Source of the DNA: Macrostomum hystrix
Taxonomy: Eukaryota; Platyhelminthes; Macrostomidae
Reading direction: 5' to 3'
NCBI GenBank assembly: GCA_950097015.1
Contig: CATNEN010000003.1
Location: 9,529,501 to 9,593,500 of the forward strand
Length of the DNA stretch: 64,000 nucleotides
Of this stretch, positions 1-11,450 are shown piece by piece. How positions within the stretch are numbered: the stretch's first letter is position 1; each line of letters begins with the position of its first letter. Position numbers and translations under genes: made by a program. The notes beneath the pieces were generated by a model that ran no database searches, had not been told where the DNA came from, and saw nothing but the letters and a program-made list of their open reading frames with translations.

Positions 1-417
1 GTTTATTCTGCGGGCTAGTTTATTTAACTCGGGCCCCCGAGCCCACTCGCGCTTCACTGTCTCTGGCGCTGGCTCCGTCTCTGTCTCTGTCGCCGTCTCT
101 GTCTTCCGCGCGCTCCACTGTCCTTTTCCGCCGGCCACTCTGTTTGTTACCCGGCTCTGGAACCTCTCGTCCCGGCCACTGTTATTTGCACTAGTATTCG
201 TCCTGCCAATTACTTCTCTACTAACTATTATTGCACCTATCGCCTTGTTACCATTCAGCTCCTGCGCCTGACCAAATCACCCTGCTTGTCGTATGTCCCA
301 GTGGGAATAAACGAAGATCAAGATTAAAGTGCTACCGCTACACTGATTACGAGAACTCTAAACTACAATTGGGATTGAGTTACGCCTGACTCTGTCTGCC
401 AGTTTAATAACGTCACA
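1..417 (+). mobile_element. LTR of a retrotransposon, 5' part outside window
   Basis: Matches the reverse complement of the complete solo LTR at 13049-13703. It ends with CGTCACA at 411-417, followed by GTGT (418-421), the complement of the target duplication seen on the right arm. A polyadenylation-like AATAAA lies at about 306. The outer part, with the TGTGACG end, lies upstream of the window. Confidence 0.85.
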
Positions 418-421
418 GTGT

Positions 422-960
422 GACTAGGGTTGGGTGGTGAACCATGTCAAAGGCGCTTTTTAAATCAAACAAAACTAGATGGAAAGGTCAATAGGGTTGC
501 AATGTGATCGAAAGTCCGGCAACCTTTTCTGTTTCCTATTTGACTAGCCGACAGTAAATTCAGGGCTTTGATGTGGGCTTCTAATTTCTCGTAAATTAAT
601 GCAAACATAGATGAATTGATGCAAACAGGCTCGCGATGGCTGGCAGGACGTTTATTAGTTGGTACGAGCGTAGTTTTTTGGATCACTGCGAGACCCCTTC
701 TTGTAGTATAGATTGGGCTTACCAATGCTAGTGACCATTGCTTAGGAGTATATCCAAGCCTAAGGATTGAGTTGAATAGCTTCTGCAGAGCGGGCTTGAT
801 AACTGTGAGGCCATAAATTATGTGCTCGTTTGTCATTCCGTCAACTCCTGCTGCCTTTTTCTTCTTTAGTATTTTTCACTGCCTTATTAATTTCCTGGGT
901 GCTGACTGTTGTGTCTGTAAAGATTTTTGGGTCTGGTGGATGACTTCGAATAAGCTATAC
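422..960 (-). pseudogene. Non-LTR retrotransposon reverse transcriptase fragment, left arm
   Basis: Mirror copy of 12480-13048. Reading the minus strand gives the start of a reverse transcriptase domain: a GVDGMTNEHI-like motif, then ILRLGYTPKQWSLALVSPIY, then a run ending LVLFDLKSAFDM just before the LTR boundary. The frame is broken in several places. It lacks about 30 bases present in the right arm, including the A-rich stretch at 12956-12976, so it is a decayed fragment. Confidence 0.8.
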
Positions 961-1041
961 AATTACATATAAAGTTAAGCTAGAATAGAGCCAATTCAAG
1001 CAGAAAAAAACTTATTCATCGCATCGTAAGGGAGTATCATA

Positions 1042-1190
1042 GGGGGTGAGTGGCAGAGCGGTCCTTCATTTGGGGCGCAGCCGCGAAGAGAAGGCTTGGA
1101 GGCTTGCGGTGCAATTTACGCCAATAAAGGCCAACCTCCAAGGCACAGTGAAAGCGCACACTGCCTGACAATGAGCCCAACAAGCTGTAA
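1042..1190 (+). mobile_element. Internally deleted tRNA-derived SINE, left arm
   Basis: It starts with GGGGTGAGTGGCAGAGCGGT, the A-box region of SINE family I (compare 43287). It then jumps to TTCATTTGGGGCGCAGCCGC in the body, so the B-box part of the tRNA-like head is missing. The body continues through the GTGCAATTTACG and CAAGGCACAGT segments to about 1190. The mirror copy is at 12260-12400, and a third copy is at 15335-15477. Confidence 0.75.
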
Positions 1191-1288
1191 ATGGTATTGA
1201 GTGCCCACAATAACGAATTTAGCAACTTCGTTACTTAAAATTTGACTCATTTCGATTCGTTTGAAGAGGAATCCGATTTCCGAGTTCA

Positions 1289-1336
1289 GGTCTCAACAGA
1301 GTTGTAGTCCGGGTCTGCGTACGCTCCACCATTCGC
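1289..1336 (-). pseudogene. Relict of glycosyltransferase exon 2, left arm
   Basis: On the minus strand about 45 bases closely match the start of glycosyltransferase exon 2, the part encoding GGVYADLDY. Here it reads GG-A-YADPDY, so the middle of the metal-binding DXD motif has changed, and a stop follows soon after. It sits 3' of a pyrimidine-rich stretch, as a real exon 2 would. It looks like the scar of an older gene copy. The same relict is at 12105-12150 and 15189-15232. Confidence 0.6.
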
Positions 1337-1990
1337 TTTGAAAATAGAAAGTTCAAAGCAAAAAAAAGCGAAAAAAAAGAATATTTTATTTAGACAACAA
1401 CTCTGCTTAAATAAGAAAACTGAAATGGAAAACGAACTAAATTTATCGAACTCTTAACTCCAAGAGCCTTGAAAGTGCAAAAGTATGTTTTGTAGCGACG
1501 GTGGAGGAGCCTTACTGTCCTTCCGACGGTGGAGGGGCTTGCTGCTAAATTTGTAAAATGTGTATCGAGCGTAAGAAATTATGTTGAATAAAGAATACCG
1601 TCTGTGGCCCCGAAACAAACCTGCCGCTATATTGTTAGAGAACTGAGAAAACTCGGCATGGCATTATAAAGCTTTTTTAAAGAATTGATAATAAAACTGT
1701 GCGGGACAGTTTGCAAAAAATGTTAAAAAAATTACTCGGTGGCGACCTAGGTAGTGCTCTAGCTACCGGCTAGAAACACTTGCTGCTTACTTTAACAATG
1801 GACTTTACCCCTACCCCGGAAGAGTCTTTATATAATACCGGCAGTCACAGATTAAAATCCAAGAAGCTTTAAAAAGTGTTGCAGGTGGACTGCAAACATT
1901 TTAGTTGCTGCGTAACTTCCAGCAGATTACAGCATTAGAAGCAGGATCCGATTTCTGTTAAGTTCACCTCTCCAAACATAGGCTAAAGCC

Positions 1991-3632
1991 ATGAATCCTC
2001 CTCCGAGGCGTGTCCTACTTCATGTGTTCGTGGGCCTGTTACTACTTGCATCGTCAGTGCTTTTCTGGCATATGAGTCCAATAACGTTGAATTACAGTCA
2101 AAACCTGTTCAACCTGCTGAACAGAAGTAATTTCACTTGCGAGTCGTTAATTACGAGGACACAACTCTTCAAGCTGAGCGCCGTGGTGAAGGAGTTCGGC
2201 AGCGTCTGCCACAGCCGTCCGTGCCACGCTGCTCTGGAGTCTGCGATCGGGCACGCCGTTGACCGAGTGCCCCGCATTCGGCACATCCTGTGGAAGAGCG
2301 ACCAAGTGTCCGCCTACTTCGCCAGCCAGCTCAAGTCTTGGATGCAGATCCATCCGCTCTGGACCTACGTTCTCTGGCGCGACAAAGATCTGGAGGTCTT
2401 TGTTGCCAGGTACTACTCAGATTTGCTGAGCAAGTTCCGGAATCTGAAGCACCACATCATGCGAGTGGACATGATTCGCTACCTGATTCTGCACCATGTG
2501 AGTTTGCATTCAACGCCCAAGCTCAAGTATATTTGTACCTTTATGAACATTGATTGCAGGGGTAGGTGACAGGGTGGTTAACACGTTCGCCTCTCGCACA
2601 AAGGTTCGATTCCACGGCGAGGCCACATTTATTTGGGGCTCTGGCGCAGAGACAAAGCTTGGGGGCTTGTCGTGCAATTTACGCTCTTGAGGGCCAACCT
2701 CTAAGGCACAGTAAAGTGTGGACTTCCTGCTGATGAGAAGGTCAGGGCAGATGTGCACTGCACCTATGTGAGCGTATGCCTGTGTAGGGTACTTGTGTGT
2801 GTCTGTGCTCAGGAGTCAGTGAAATGGGCTGAATTGCCTCCTCGCTGGCTGCGGGTCTAGCGTCTTGTACTCCACCAAATGATGTGCCACTGCCCGCAGC
2901 CCTCCTGCAAGTATTATTATTGCTTTTATTATTAACATTGATTGCTACCGTTTTTTGTGCTGTTCCTGTTCTGTACAGTTCGGTGGAGTGTACGCAGACC
3001 TGGACTACACACTGGTGAGACCACTGGACCGGTTTCTCAAGTACCCGGCCACTGTGCCGATAACAGCGGAGGCCATCGCAATGATCTACTTCGGCATGAA
3101 GTGGCCTCCAGATCGACTGGGCAACCCGGCTCTGATGATCTCGGAGCCGCAGCACCCGTTCTTCTTCTTCTGCATCCTGCAGTTGGCTGCCAACCCGACT
3201 CAAGACATTTTCAAGTTTGCCGGTCCCCTCGGCCTCTCCGCCATGGTGAACAAGTTTTCCACCGACTTTCCGATCACGGAAGAACCCACCGGCATCGTGC
3301 TCGTACCACCGTCGCGAGCCTTTGAGGCATTCGCCAACAACAGCTTCATTAGCAGCACGACTACTTACAAGAAAGGCTGGATAAAAAGTCTTAGCTCTCA
3401 GTGCAAAAGTATCAGCGCATCAAAGACCTCCGCTGTACAGCTGAAGGAATACTGCAAGGATGTGTACAACATGGATCCGATCACGAACAAAAGCGACATC
3501 GCCTACGCTATCCATGACACAAAGAAGCTCCGCACGTCCTACAGCCGATTGGGCTCACCACAGTTCTCTGAGAATTTGGTCGACATCAGAAGCGTGATAC
3601 CCAACATCATAATGGCCAGTGAAATGTTCTGA
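1991..3632 (+). CDS. GT32-like glycosyltransferase (Gly_transf_sug, DXD), left copy
   Basis: Two exons, 1991-2497 and 2979-3632, joined in phase 0 (donor GTGAGT, acceptor CTGTACAG), giving 386 residues. Residues about 7-27 form one hydrophobic segment after a short basic N-terminus, typical of a type II Golgi membrane enzyme. The catalytic domain begins at about 95 with RIRHILWKSD, continues through HPLWTYVLWRDKDL and MRVDMIRYLILHH, and reaches FGGVYADLDY across the splice junction. The D-L-D is the DXD motif that binds the metal-nucleotide-sugar. This pattern is that of Pfam Gly_transf_sug (Och1/SUR1/A4GALT group). By family knowledge it should transfer a sugar from a nucleotide sugar to a glycan or glycolipid; donor and acceptor cannot be read from the sequence. 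Its intron holds a SINE. An identical-looking copy lies on the opposite arm. Confidence 0.88.
2558..2933 (+). mobile_element. tRNA-derived SINE (family I) with target duplication
   Basis: Inserted in the intron of the left glycosyltransferase copy. The tRNA-like head runs from GGGGTAGGTGACAGGGTGG (A box) to GGTTCGATTCC (B box). It is followed by the family body (CATTTATTTGGGGC, GTGCAATTTACGC, CAAGGCACAGT-like) and an ATT-rich tail. The 12-base direct repeat AACATTGATTGC lies on both sides (2546-2557 and 2934-2945) and marks the insertion target. Confidence 0.9.
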
Positions 3633-4893
3633 AACAAACTACATTCGTGTTCTTTTTTTATTCCTGACATTGAAAAGTGCTGCAGGCAATTTTCTCGTAA
3701 CTATTTTCTGGGGAAAAACTCGCATGCTTACTACTCACTACTTTTTATTGAATATAGCTGAATGGAACATGAGCGTCTTAATTTAGTTCGGAGTCTCACC
3801 CTGAATCTTGGCACTTGTCAAACTTCACTAAAGTACTACAGTAGCGATCGTGTGTTGTGGAGAAATTTCAGCAGGATTGGTGTATTTTTTTTATTTTCCC
3901 ATTTCTGACATGACTGAGATTACAATGCCATAGTGGGATGGAAAAAGAGGGTGTACCAGTTTGTACTTCTGAGCATAAGTAAAAGTATATAAGTCTAAGA
4001 CTAAGTCTAAAAGTCCATCCTGATCCACCCATCGGTGAATTTCTACTCTTTATTTCTTTCTGACGTTTCTTTCGCGGCCAATGATTGTTTTATTTCGTCT
4101 ATGATCGGGACAAACTGGAGAATAAACTGTTACAAAATGTGCTTGACCTAGATATGCGGCAATTAAAAACTGGCCTAAACTTGAAGGACCAATCGGACCA
4201 ATCCCGGGATCATGAAATGCCGAGATTAAGCCGAAATAACCCGGGATTGCAAAATATCGCGGGATTGTAGTGGATCCCGGAATGCAGAAAGTATCATTCT
4301 GTAACCATAGCAATATTCGTCCACTACTTCCATTCGACTGCAAATTAATGTTTACTTCTATTTGTCTTCGTTTTAGAGATTCTATAGACTTTTTAGAACT
4401 CTCGTAGCTGAGGTCTAATGAGACATAAGGTGGCAGAAATATCAATCACGGTGGTGACAGAAATGCTGTGAATTATGCGAGAACCCTGCGAGAAGGATGC
4501 GCGGATGACTTGACTGCGAGCAGGTGGCCACTCGACGGCACCAGAGTGATCTGGATTGCGGTCTGGAGGCGTACCGACACTTCGCGGACTCGAGGGAAGA
4601 TGTGGAAGGAGAGAGGATCTTTGGATGAGCAGTTGGCCACTCGTATCCAATCAGAAGACGAAGAAGCCACCGAGGTAAGGTAGGTAAGCAAGAGGATGAG
4701 TAATAGAGCAGAAAATTAACAAATCGTTTAAAGCGTTCCTTACAGATAGGGGCCGCTGCTGAGTTTGAGTTCATGATTTTATGAGTTTGAGAACAGTCAG
4801 AGACTGCCTGCCTGCCTGTGCCAAGGCTTGTTAAGTGCTGTAGAATGCTGTGTGTGCTATGATGAAGGGAAAATCTTCAATAAATTTTAAAAC
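3633..4893. other. 3' flank of glycosyltransferase, no gene seen
   Basis: No supported gene. It contains the 3' untranslated region. A segment at 4195-4285 has repeated CCCGGGATT/TCCCGGGAT motifs that could be an old element. The string AGTAAAAGTATATAAGT with its neighbours (3963-4040) recurs downstream of the third gene copy at 17205-17285, which shows that copy once had the same 3' flank. Open frames here on both strands look like chance. Confidence 0.6.
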
Positions 4894-5370
4894 CCTGAAT
4901 CCACAGCCATGAATCCACAGCCATGAATCCACAGCCCTGAATTCACAGCCATGAATCCACAGCCCTGAATCCACAGCCCTGAATCCACAGCCCTGAATCC
5001 ACAGCCCTGAATCCACAGCCCTGAATTCACAGCCATGAATACACAGCCCTGAATCCACAGCCCTGAATCCACAGCCCTGAATCCACAGCCCTGAATCCAC
5101 AGCCCTGAATCCACAGCCCTGAATTCACAGCCATGAATCCACAGCCCTGAATCCACAGCCCTGAATCCACAGCCCTGAATCCACAGCCCTGAATCCACAG
5201 CCCTGAATTCACAGCCATGAATACACAGCCCTGAATTCACAGCCATGAATCCACAGCCCTGAATCCACAGCCCTGAATACACAGCCCTGAATCCACAGCC
5301 CTGAATCCAGAAACCTGAATACACAGCCCTGAATCCACAGCCCTGAATCCAGAAACCTGAATACAAAGCC
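4894..5370. repeat. 14-bp minisatellite CCCTGAATCCACAG
   Basis: About 30 tandem units of CCCTGAATCCACAG, with variants CCATGAATCCACAG and CCCTGAATTCACAG. Because 14 is not a multiple of 3, all three frames stay open on the minus strand in a 42-base protein period; these frames are artefacts. The order of variants at the outer edge matches the right-arm satellite in reverse. Confidence 0.95.
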
Positions 5371-6840
5371 TTACATCTCGTAAAACCATTCAATAATATC
5401 GGGTTGGGGATTTAGGATTAAGGATATAGTATTGTGTATTTAGGATTTGGTATTTAGGATTAGGGATTTAGGATTGGGTATTTAGGATTAGGGATTTAAG
5501 ATTGTGGGTTTCGATTAGCTGTTTGGTTCAGAATATTTTCATAAACTTTATTATCCAAAGGTTAAGTTAGTTGATTGGCATCCTGATTTGAACGGATGGA
5601 AAAGACACTCAGCCCAGTTGGGCCAGATGTGCAGCCAGTGGCACAGCCGCAGCTATTGCTATGCTCTTTCAAAGGCTGTGTACATCTGTTCAGTCCGTGG
5701 ACTGGGGGGGCGGCCACACTCAGTAGAATTCCCACCCAAGCAAGAGGTTCATCTTGATGATATTTGGGATCTTTAATTTAGGATCAGGGACCAACTCACT
5801 GATTTACTCTTAAAATCCACTAACAATTGCCCAGCAGTAAAAAGTATCAGTAGCAGAGCGGACTGGAGCCGGCAGGCAGTCTCAAACTGTTCTCAAACTC
5901 AACAAAAATTTTCTCAGCCTATCTCTGTCAATGTGTCTCAGTTGCTAAGGCCGCAGTTTGAGAAACTGAGCCTGCTCATTGTGCTCCAAATGTTCTCAGC
6001 ACAATGCCTCTGGCTGTGTGTGGGGTGGCTGCCAGCCCTGCCACAGCCTCTGATTTATTGTGCTCAGGAACTGCTGTGCTCAACTCGATGCTGAGCAGAA
6101 TCTGGACAATGTTCTTAGGCTGCAAGTCCAAAAACATCTCAAGCTCAAATAAATTACCGCTTCTTGGAAAACTAATGAGCATTTTCTCTAATTTTCCACT
6201 TCTCGCAACCTGTTTTCTAGCTCTAGACGAAAGTAGGGGAAGGCAGAGGCTGGATTGAGAAGAGATGAGCCACAACTTGTCTAGCTCCGTGACTGCCCAT
6301 TGTGCTGCCAAAGCCTTCAATTCAATGAGTTCAGTTTATTGCTGCATACAGCCTCACTTATTAGCATTGTGCTCAGCTACTCAAACTATGCTCAGCTTCT
6401 CATCGGGTAGAAACACAGCGTCTCCGTGCGTGAGATGCAGAGAGGGGCTCGGCCTGCCGAGGGCTCACCCATCAGGGGAGGCTTGGGTGGGAAGCCTCGA
6501 ATGCTCACAGTGTGCTCAATTGTCTCTTGAGCACAGAGTCTCTGGTAGCTGGCGCTCGCTCGCAAAAGAGTTTTTGCATACAAAATGCGAAATCAATGCT
6601 TTCTTGTTAGAAGCCAATTTTATTGAACTGAAGGGTTCAGGACTGTGGGTTCAGGACTGGGTTCAGGACAGGACAGGACAGGGTTCAGGACTGGGTTCAG
6701 GACAGGGTTCAGGATTAGGGTTTTTCGCCCAGCTTTCAGATCGAGTTCTGATTCCGAATCAGCTAGCTTTTGTTTTCCGTTCAGAATTGGATTGGGATCA
6801 AACTTGAGACAGCCGCGAAGTGAAGCCGATTCACTCCCTC
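5371..6840. other. Palindrome spacer, left part
   Basis: Single-copy DNA between the arms. 5400-5510 has loose GGATTTAGGATT repeats. 5600-5740 is a fragment of SINE family II in reverse orientation (CACAGCCGCAGCTATTGC, GTTCAGTCCGTGGACTGG). 5870-6560 has scattered short strings such as CTCAGC and GTGCTCA. 6640-6715 holds short GGTTCAGGACTGG repeats. No gene with recognisable homology was found. Confidence 0.6.
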
Positions 6841-6879
6841 ATCTCTCTCTGCCTCTCGGGTCACCACTGTCTGTATCTC

Positions 6880-7625
6880 CCCTTCATCTCTGTTTGTTTC
6901 TCCCCTTATCTCTGTCTGTTTCTCCCCCCACCTCTGTCTGTTTCTCCCCTCACATCTGTCTGTTTCTCCCCTCATCTCTGTCTGTTTCTCCCCCCATCTC
7001 TGTCTGTTTCTCCCCTCACCTCTGTCTGTTTCTCCCCTCATCTCTGTCTGTTTCTCCCCTCACCTCTGTCTATTTCTCCCCTCATCTCTGTCTGTTTCTC
7101 TCCTTATCTCTGTCTGCTTCTCCCATCATCTCTGTCTGTTTCTCCCCTCACCTCTGTCTATTTCTCCCCCCACCTCTGTCTGTTTCTCCCCCCACCTCTG
7201 TCTGTTTCTCCCCTCACCTCTGTCTGTTTCTCCCCTCACCTCTGTCCGTTTCTCCCCTCACCTCTGTCTGTTTCTCGCCCCATCTCTGTCTGTTTCTCCC
7301 ATCATCTCTGTCTGTTTCTCCCCCCATCTCTGTCTGTTTCTCCCCTCACCTCTGTCTGTTTCTCCCCTCATCTCTGTCTGTTTCTCGCCCCATCTCTGTC
7401 TGTTTCTCCCCTCATCTATGTCTGTTTCTCCCCTCATCTCTGTCTGTTTCTCTCCTTATCTCTGTCTGTTTCTCCCATCATCTCTGTCTGTTTCTCCCCT
7501 CACCTCTGTCTATTTCTCCCCCCACCTCTGTCTGTTTCTCCCCTCACCTCTGTCTGTTTCTCCCCTCACCTCTGTCCGTTTCTCCCCTCACCTCTGTCTG
7601 TTTCTCACCTCACCTCTTTCTGTGA
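6880..7625. repeat. 22-bp CT-rich minisatellite
   Basis: About 33 units of CTCTGTCTGTTTCTCCCCTCAY. The strand is almost purely pyrimidine with G at fixed places. The period of 22 again leaves all three frames open as Ser/Pro/Leu-rich frames, which are not taken as genes. A partly different order of variants repeats about every 330 bases, suggesting block duplication. Confidence 0.95.
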
Positions 7626-8366
7626 GGGGACAGAGGTGAATATTTCAATATCGCATTTAAATTAGATAACAAAAATATTCATATTGATTTAATTAAATAA
7701 TTTATTAAGAACTTGATACATAAACAACTGTATATATTTAAGCTGTGCTTAACTCATTGTCTGCTTGAGAATGCTTTTTCGGGAGGCAATTCAAAGGCTC
7801 TCCTGAACCGCATTTGAGGAGGCTGGGGTGGCTGCAGCTGAGACTGCTCACAGTGTGCTCAGAATTGCCCTTTGAGACAAGTGTAGTGGTGCTCACTGAA
7901 CAATAGCAGCTGCTGTGCCGATGACAAAACTAAACTAAAATCATTGCTATGTAAAGATCGGCAACTTCCGAAAAACTGTTTGAAATAAAAAAGCAACACT
8001 GCTCAAATGCTAGCAGCCAGTTTAATTAGCATTTTAAGCAGCCGCATGAGCTGAAGCATGGACGGACAGATAAGAGAAAATCACACTGCTTAGATAGGTT
8101 TAGCCATAGACAGATAATACATTGCAAAAAAGCCAGTGCTCTTTGGTCAGGTGATAACAGCTGCTGAAAGCCATTTTCTGATAAATCTGCGAATAAACCT
8201 GTTAAAAAAATCCCATTCGAGATGGGTCATGAGGTTTGGGATCTGTTTTGATTCAGGAACAGGCTGAGGATTGAGGATTGAGCATTCAGAGTTCAGGATT
8301 CCGGATCTGGGATAAGTGATTCAAATAAAACGTTTTTATTTCTAGGTTTTGTATGTTTATTTTGGG
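7626..8366. other. Palindrome spacer, right part
   Basis: AT-rich single-copy DNA with no supported gene. 7755-7900 contains CTCA-rich strings like those at 5900-6560. 8240-8300 has short GATTGAGGATT-type repeats leading into the right-arm satellite. Confidence 0.5.
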
Positions 8367-8369
8367 TTC

Positions 8370-8550
8370 TGGATTCAGGGTTGTGGATTCAGGGCTGTGG
8401 ATTCAGGGCTGTGGATTCAGGGCTGTGGATTCAAGGCTGTGGATTCATGGCTGTGGATTCAGGGCTGTGGATTCAGGGCTGTGGATTCATGGCTGTGAAT
8501 TCAGGGCTGTGGATTCATGGCTGTGGATTCATGGCTGTGGATTCAGGGTT
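8370..8550. repeat. 14-bp minisatellite, right arm (short array)
   Basis: About 12 units of GGATTCAGGGCTGT with GGATTCATGGCTGT variants, the reverse complement of the 4894-5370 array. The last seven or so units keep the same variant order as the first units of the left array. Confidence 0.93.
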
Positions 8551-9808
8551 TTAAAATTTATTGAAGATTTTCCCTTCATCATAGCACACACAGCATTCTA
8601 CAGCACTTAACAAGCCTTGGCACAGGCAGGCAGGCAGTCTCTGACTGTTCTCAAACTCATAAAATCATGAACTCAAACTCAGCAGCGGCCCCTATCTGTA
8701 AGGAACGCTTTAAACGATTTGTTAATTTTCTGCTCTATTACTCATCCTCTTGCTTACCTACCTTACCTCGGTGGCTTCTTCGTCTTCTGATTGGATACGA
8801 GTGGCCAACTGCTCATCCAAAGATCCTCTCTCCTTCCACATCTTCCCTCGAGTCCGCGAAGTGTCGGTACGCCTCCAGACCGCAATCCAGATCACTCTGG
8901 TGCCGTCGAGTGGCCACCTGCTCGCAGTCAAGTCATCCGCGCATCCTTCTCGCAGGGTTCTCGCATAATTCACAGCATTTCTGTCACCACCGTGATTGAT
9001 ATTTCTGCCACCTTATGTCTCATTAGACCTCAGCTACGAGAGTTCTAAAAAGTCTATAGAATCTCTAAAACGAAGACAAATAGAAGTAAACATTAATTTG
9101 CAGTCGAATGGATGTAGTGGACGAATATTGCTATGGTTACAGAATGATACTTTCTGCATTCCGGGATCCACTACAATCCCGCGATATTTTGCAATCCCGG
9201 GTTATTTCGGCTTAATCTCGGCATTTCATGATCCCGGGATTGGTCCGATTGGTCCTTCAAGTTTAGGCCAGTTTTTAATTGCCGCATATCTAGGTCAAGC
9301 ACATTTTGTAACAGTTTATTCCCCAGTTTGTCCCGATCATAGACGAAATAAAACAATCATTGGCCGCGAAAGAAACGTCAGAAAGAAATAACGAGTAGAA
9401 ATTCACCGACGGGTGGATCAGGATGGACTTTTAGACTTAGTCTTAGACTTATATACTTTTACTTATGCTCAGAAGTACAAACTGGTACACCCTCTTTTTC
9501 CATCCCACTATGGCATTGTAATCTCAGTCATGTCAGAAATGGGAAAATAAAAAAAATACACCAATCCTGCTGAAATTTCTCCACAACACACGATCGCTAC
9601 TGTAGTACTTTAGTGAAGTTTGACAAGTGCCAAGATTCAGGGTGAGACTCCGAACTAAATTAAGACGCTCATGTTCCATTCAGCTATATTCAATAAAAAG
9701 TAGTGAGTAGTAAGCATGCGAGTTTTTCCCCAGAAAATAGTTACGAGAAAATTGCCTGCAGCACTTTTCAATGTCAGGAATAAAAAAAGAACACGAATGT
9801 AGTTTGTT

Positions 9809-11450
9809 TCAGAACATTTCACTGGCCATTATGATGTTGGGTATCACGCTTCTGATGTCGACCAAATTCTCAGAGAACTGTGGTGAGCCCAATCGGCTGT
9901 AGGACGTGCGGAGCTTCTTTGTGTCATGGATAGCGTAGGCGATGTCGCTTTTGTTCGTGATCGGATCCATGTTGTACACATCCTTGCAGTATTCCTTCAG
10001 CTGTACAGCGGAGGTCTTTGATGCGCTGATACTTTTGCACTGAGAGCTAAGACTTTTTATCCAGCCTTTCTTGTAAGTAGTCGTGCTGCTAATGAAGCTG
10101 TTGTTGGCGAATGCCTCAAAGGCTCGCGACGGTGGTACGAGCACGATGCCGGTGGGTTCTTCCGTGATCGGAAAGTCGGTGGAAAACTTGTTCACCATGG
10201 CGGAGAGGCCGAGGGGACCGGCAAACTTGAAAATGTCTTGAGTCGGGTTGGCAGCCAACTGCAGGATGCAGAAGAAGAAGAACGGGTGCTGCGGCTCCGA
10301 GATCATCAGAGCCGGGTTGCCCAGTCGATCTGGAGGCCACTTCATGCCGAAGTAGATCATTGCGATGGCCTCCGCTGTTATCGGCACAGTGGCCGGGTAC
10401 TTGAGAAACCGGTCCAGTGGTCTCACCAGTGTGTAGTCCAGGTCTGCGTACACTCCACCGAACTGTACAGAACAGGAACAGCACAAAAAACGGTAGCAAT
10501 CAATGTTAATAATAAAAGCAATAATAATACTTGCAGGAGGGCTGCGGGCAGTGGCACATCATTTGGTGGAGTACAAGACGCTAGACCCGCAGCCAGCGAG
10601 GAGGCAATTCAGCCCATTTCACTGACTCCTGAGCACAGACACACACAAGTACCCTACACAGGCATACGCTCACATAGGTGCAGTGCACATCTGCCCTGAC
10701 CTCCTCATCAGCAGGAAGTCCACACTTTACTGTGCCTTAGAGGTTGGCCCTCAAGAGCGTAAATTGCACGACAAGCCCCCAAGCTTTGTCTCTGCGCCAG
10801 AGCCCCAAATAAATGTGGCCTCGCCGTGGAATCGAACCTTTGTGCGAGAGGCGAACGTGTTAACCACCCTGTCACCTACCCCTGCAATCAATGTTCATAA
10901 AGGTACAAATATACTTGAGCTTGGGCGTTGAATGCAAACTCACATGGTGCAGAATCAGGTAGCGAATCATGTCCACTCGCATGATGTGGTGCTTCAGATT
11001 CCGGAACTTGCTCAGCAAATCTGAGTAGTACCTGGCAACAAAGACCTCCAGATCTTTGTCGCGCCAGAGAACGTAGGTCCAGAGCGGATGGATCTGCATC
11101 CAAGACTTGAGCTGGCTGGCGAAGTAGGCGGACACTTGGTCGCTCTTCCACAGGATGTGCCGAATGCGGGGCACTCGGTCAACGGCGTGCCCGATCGCAG
11201 ACTCCAGAGCAGCGTGGCACGGACGGCTGTGGCAGACGCTGCCGAACTCCTTCACCACGGCGCTCAGCTTGAAGAGTTGTGTCCTCGTAATTAACGACTC
11301 GCAAGTGAAATTACTTCTGTTCAGCAGGTTGAACAGGTTTTGACTGTAATTCAACGTTATTGGACTCATATGCCAGAAAAGCACTGACGATGCAAGTAGT
11401 AACAGGCCCACGAACACATGAAGTAGGACACGCCTCGGAGGAGGATTCAT
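9809..11450 (-). CDS. GT32-like glycosyltransferase (Gly_transf_sug, DXD), right copy
   Basis: Mirror copy of the gene at 1991-3632. Exon 1 is 11450-10944 and exon 2 is 10462-9809, joined in phase 0 with the same splice signals. Both exon translations are the same as in the left copy, so nothing suggests loss of function or divergence. It has one N-terminal membrane anchor, the VDMIRYLILHH segment and the FGGVYADLDY metal-binding motif, and its 386 residues end with MASEMF. The intron contains the same SINE in mirror orientation. The identity implies a recent duplication or continuing gene conversion between the arms. I cannot exclude an assembly artefact, but the scattered differences outside the coding region argue for two real copies. 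Confidence 0.86.
10508..10883 (-). mobile_element. tRNA-derived SINE (family I), right arm
   Basis: Mirror of 2558-2933 in the intron of the right glycosyltransferase copy, with the same 12-base target duplication. Its presence at the same site in both arms shows that it was inserted before the arms were duplicated. Confidence 0.88.

Larger units (their letters stand above)
1..5390 (+). repeat. Left arm of large inverted repeat
   Basis: The sequence from 1 to about 4912 reappears as its reverse complement at about 8540-13465. Coordinate sums are about 13441 over most of the arm and 13466 at the outer end, so the arms are almost collinear. Few differences are visible: single-base changes near 4030, 4118 and 4330, a deletion of about 30 bases in the left LINE fragment near 490, and about 5 extra bases near 650. 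The arm carries an LTR end, a LINE fragment, a short SINE and a complete glycosyltransferase gene. It runs past position 1, because the window starts inside the LTR. The innermost part, 4894-5370, is a 14-bp satellite also present at the inner edge of the right arm. Confidence 0.96.

Noticed and set aside
4050-4774. Minus-strand frames of 110-131 codons downstream of the glycosyltransferase (and their mirrors at 8667-9391)
   Set aside because: Their presence in both arms is explained by the palindrome; composition shows no domain, and overlapping frames on both strands are equally open.
4831-5393. Long open frames with repeated Gly/Cys/Phe and Val/Asp/Ser segments on the minus strand
   Set aside because: They come from the 14-bp satellite, which has no stop in any of three frames; no start context or splice partners.
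6645-7665. Open frames of 281-326 residues rich in Ser, Pro, Leu
   Set aside because: Products of the 22-bp CT-rich minisatellite; overlapping open frames share the same composition shifted by one base.
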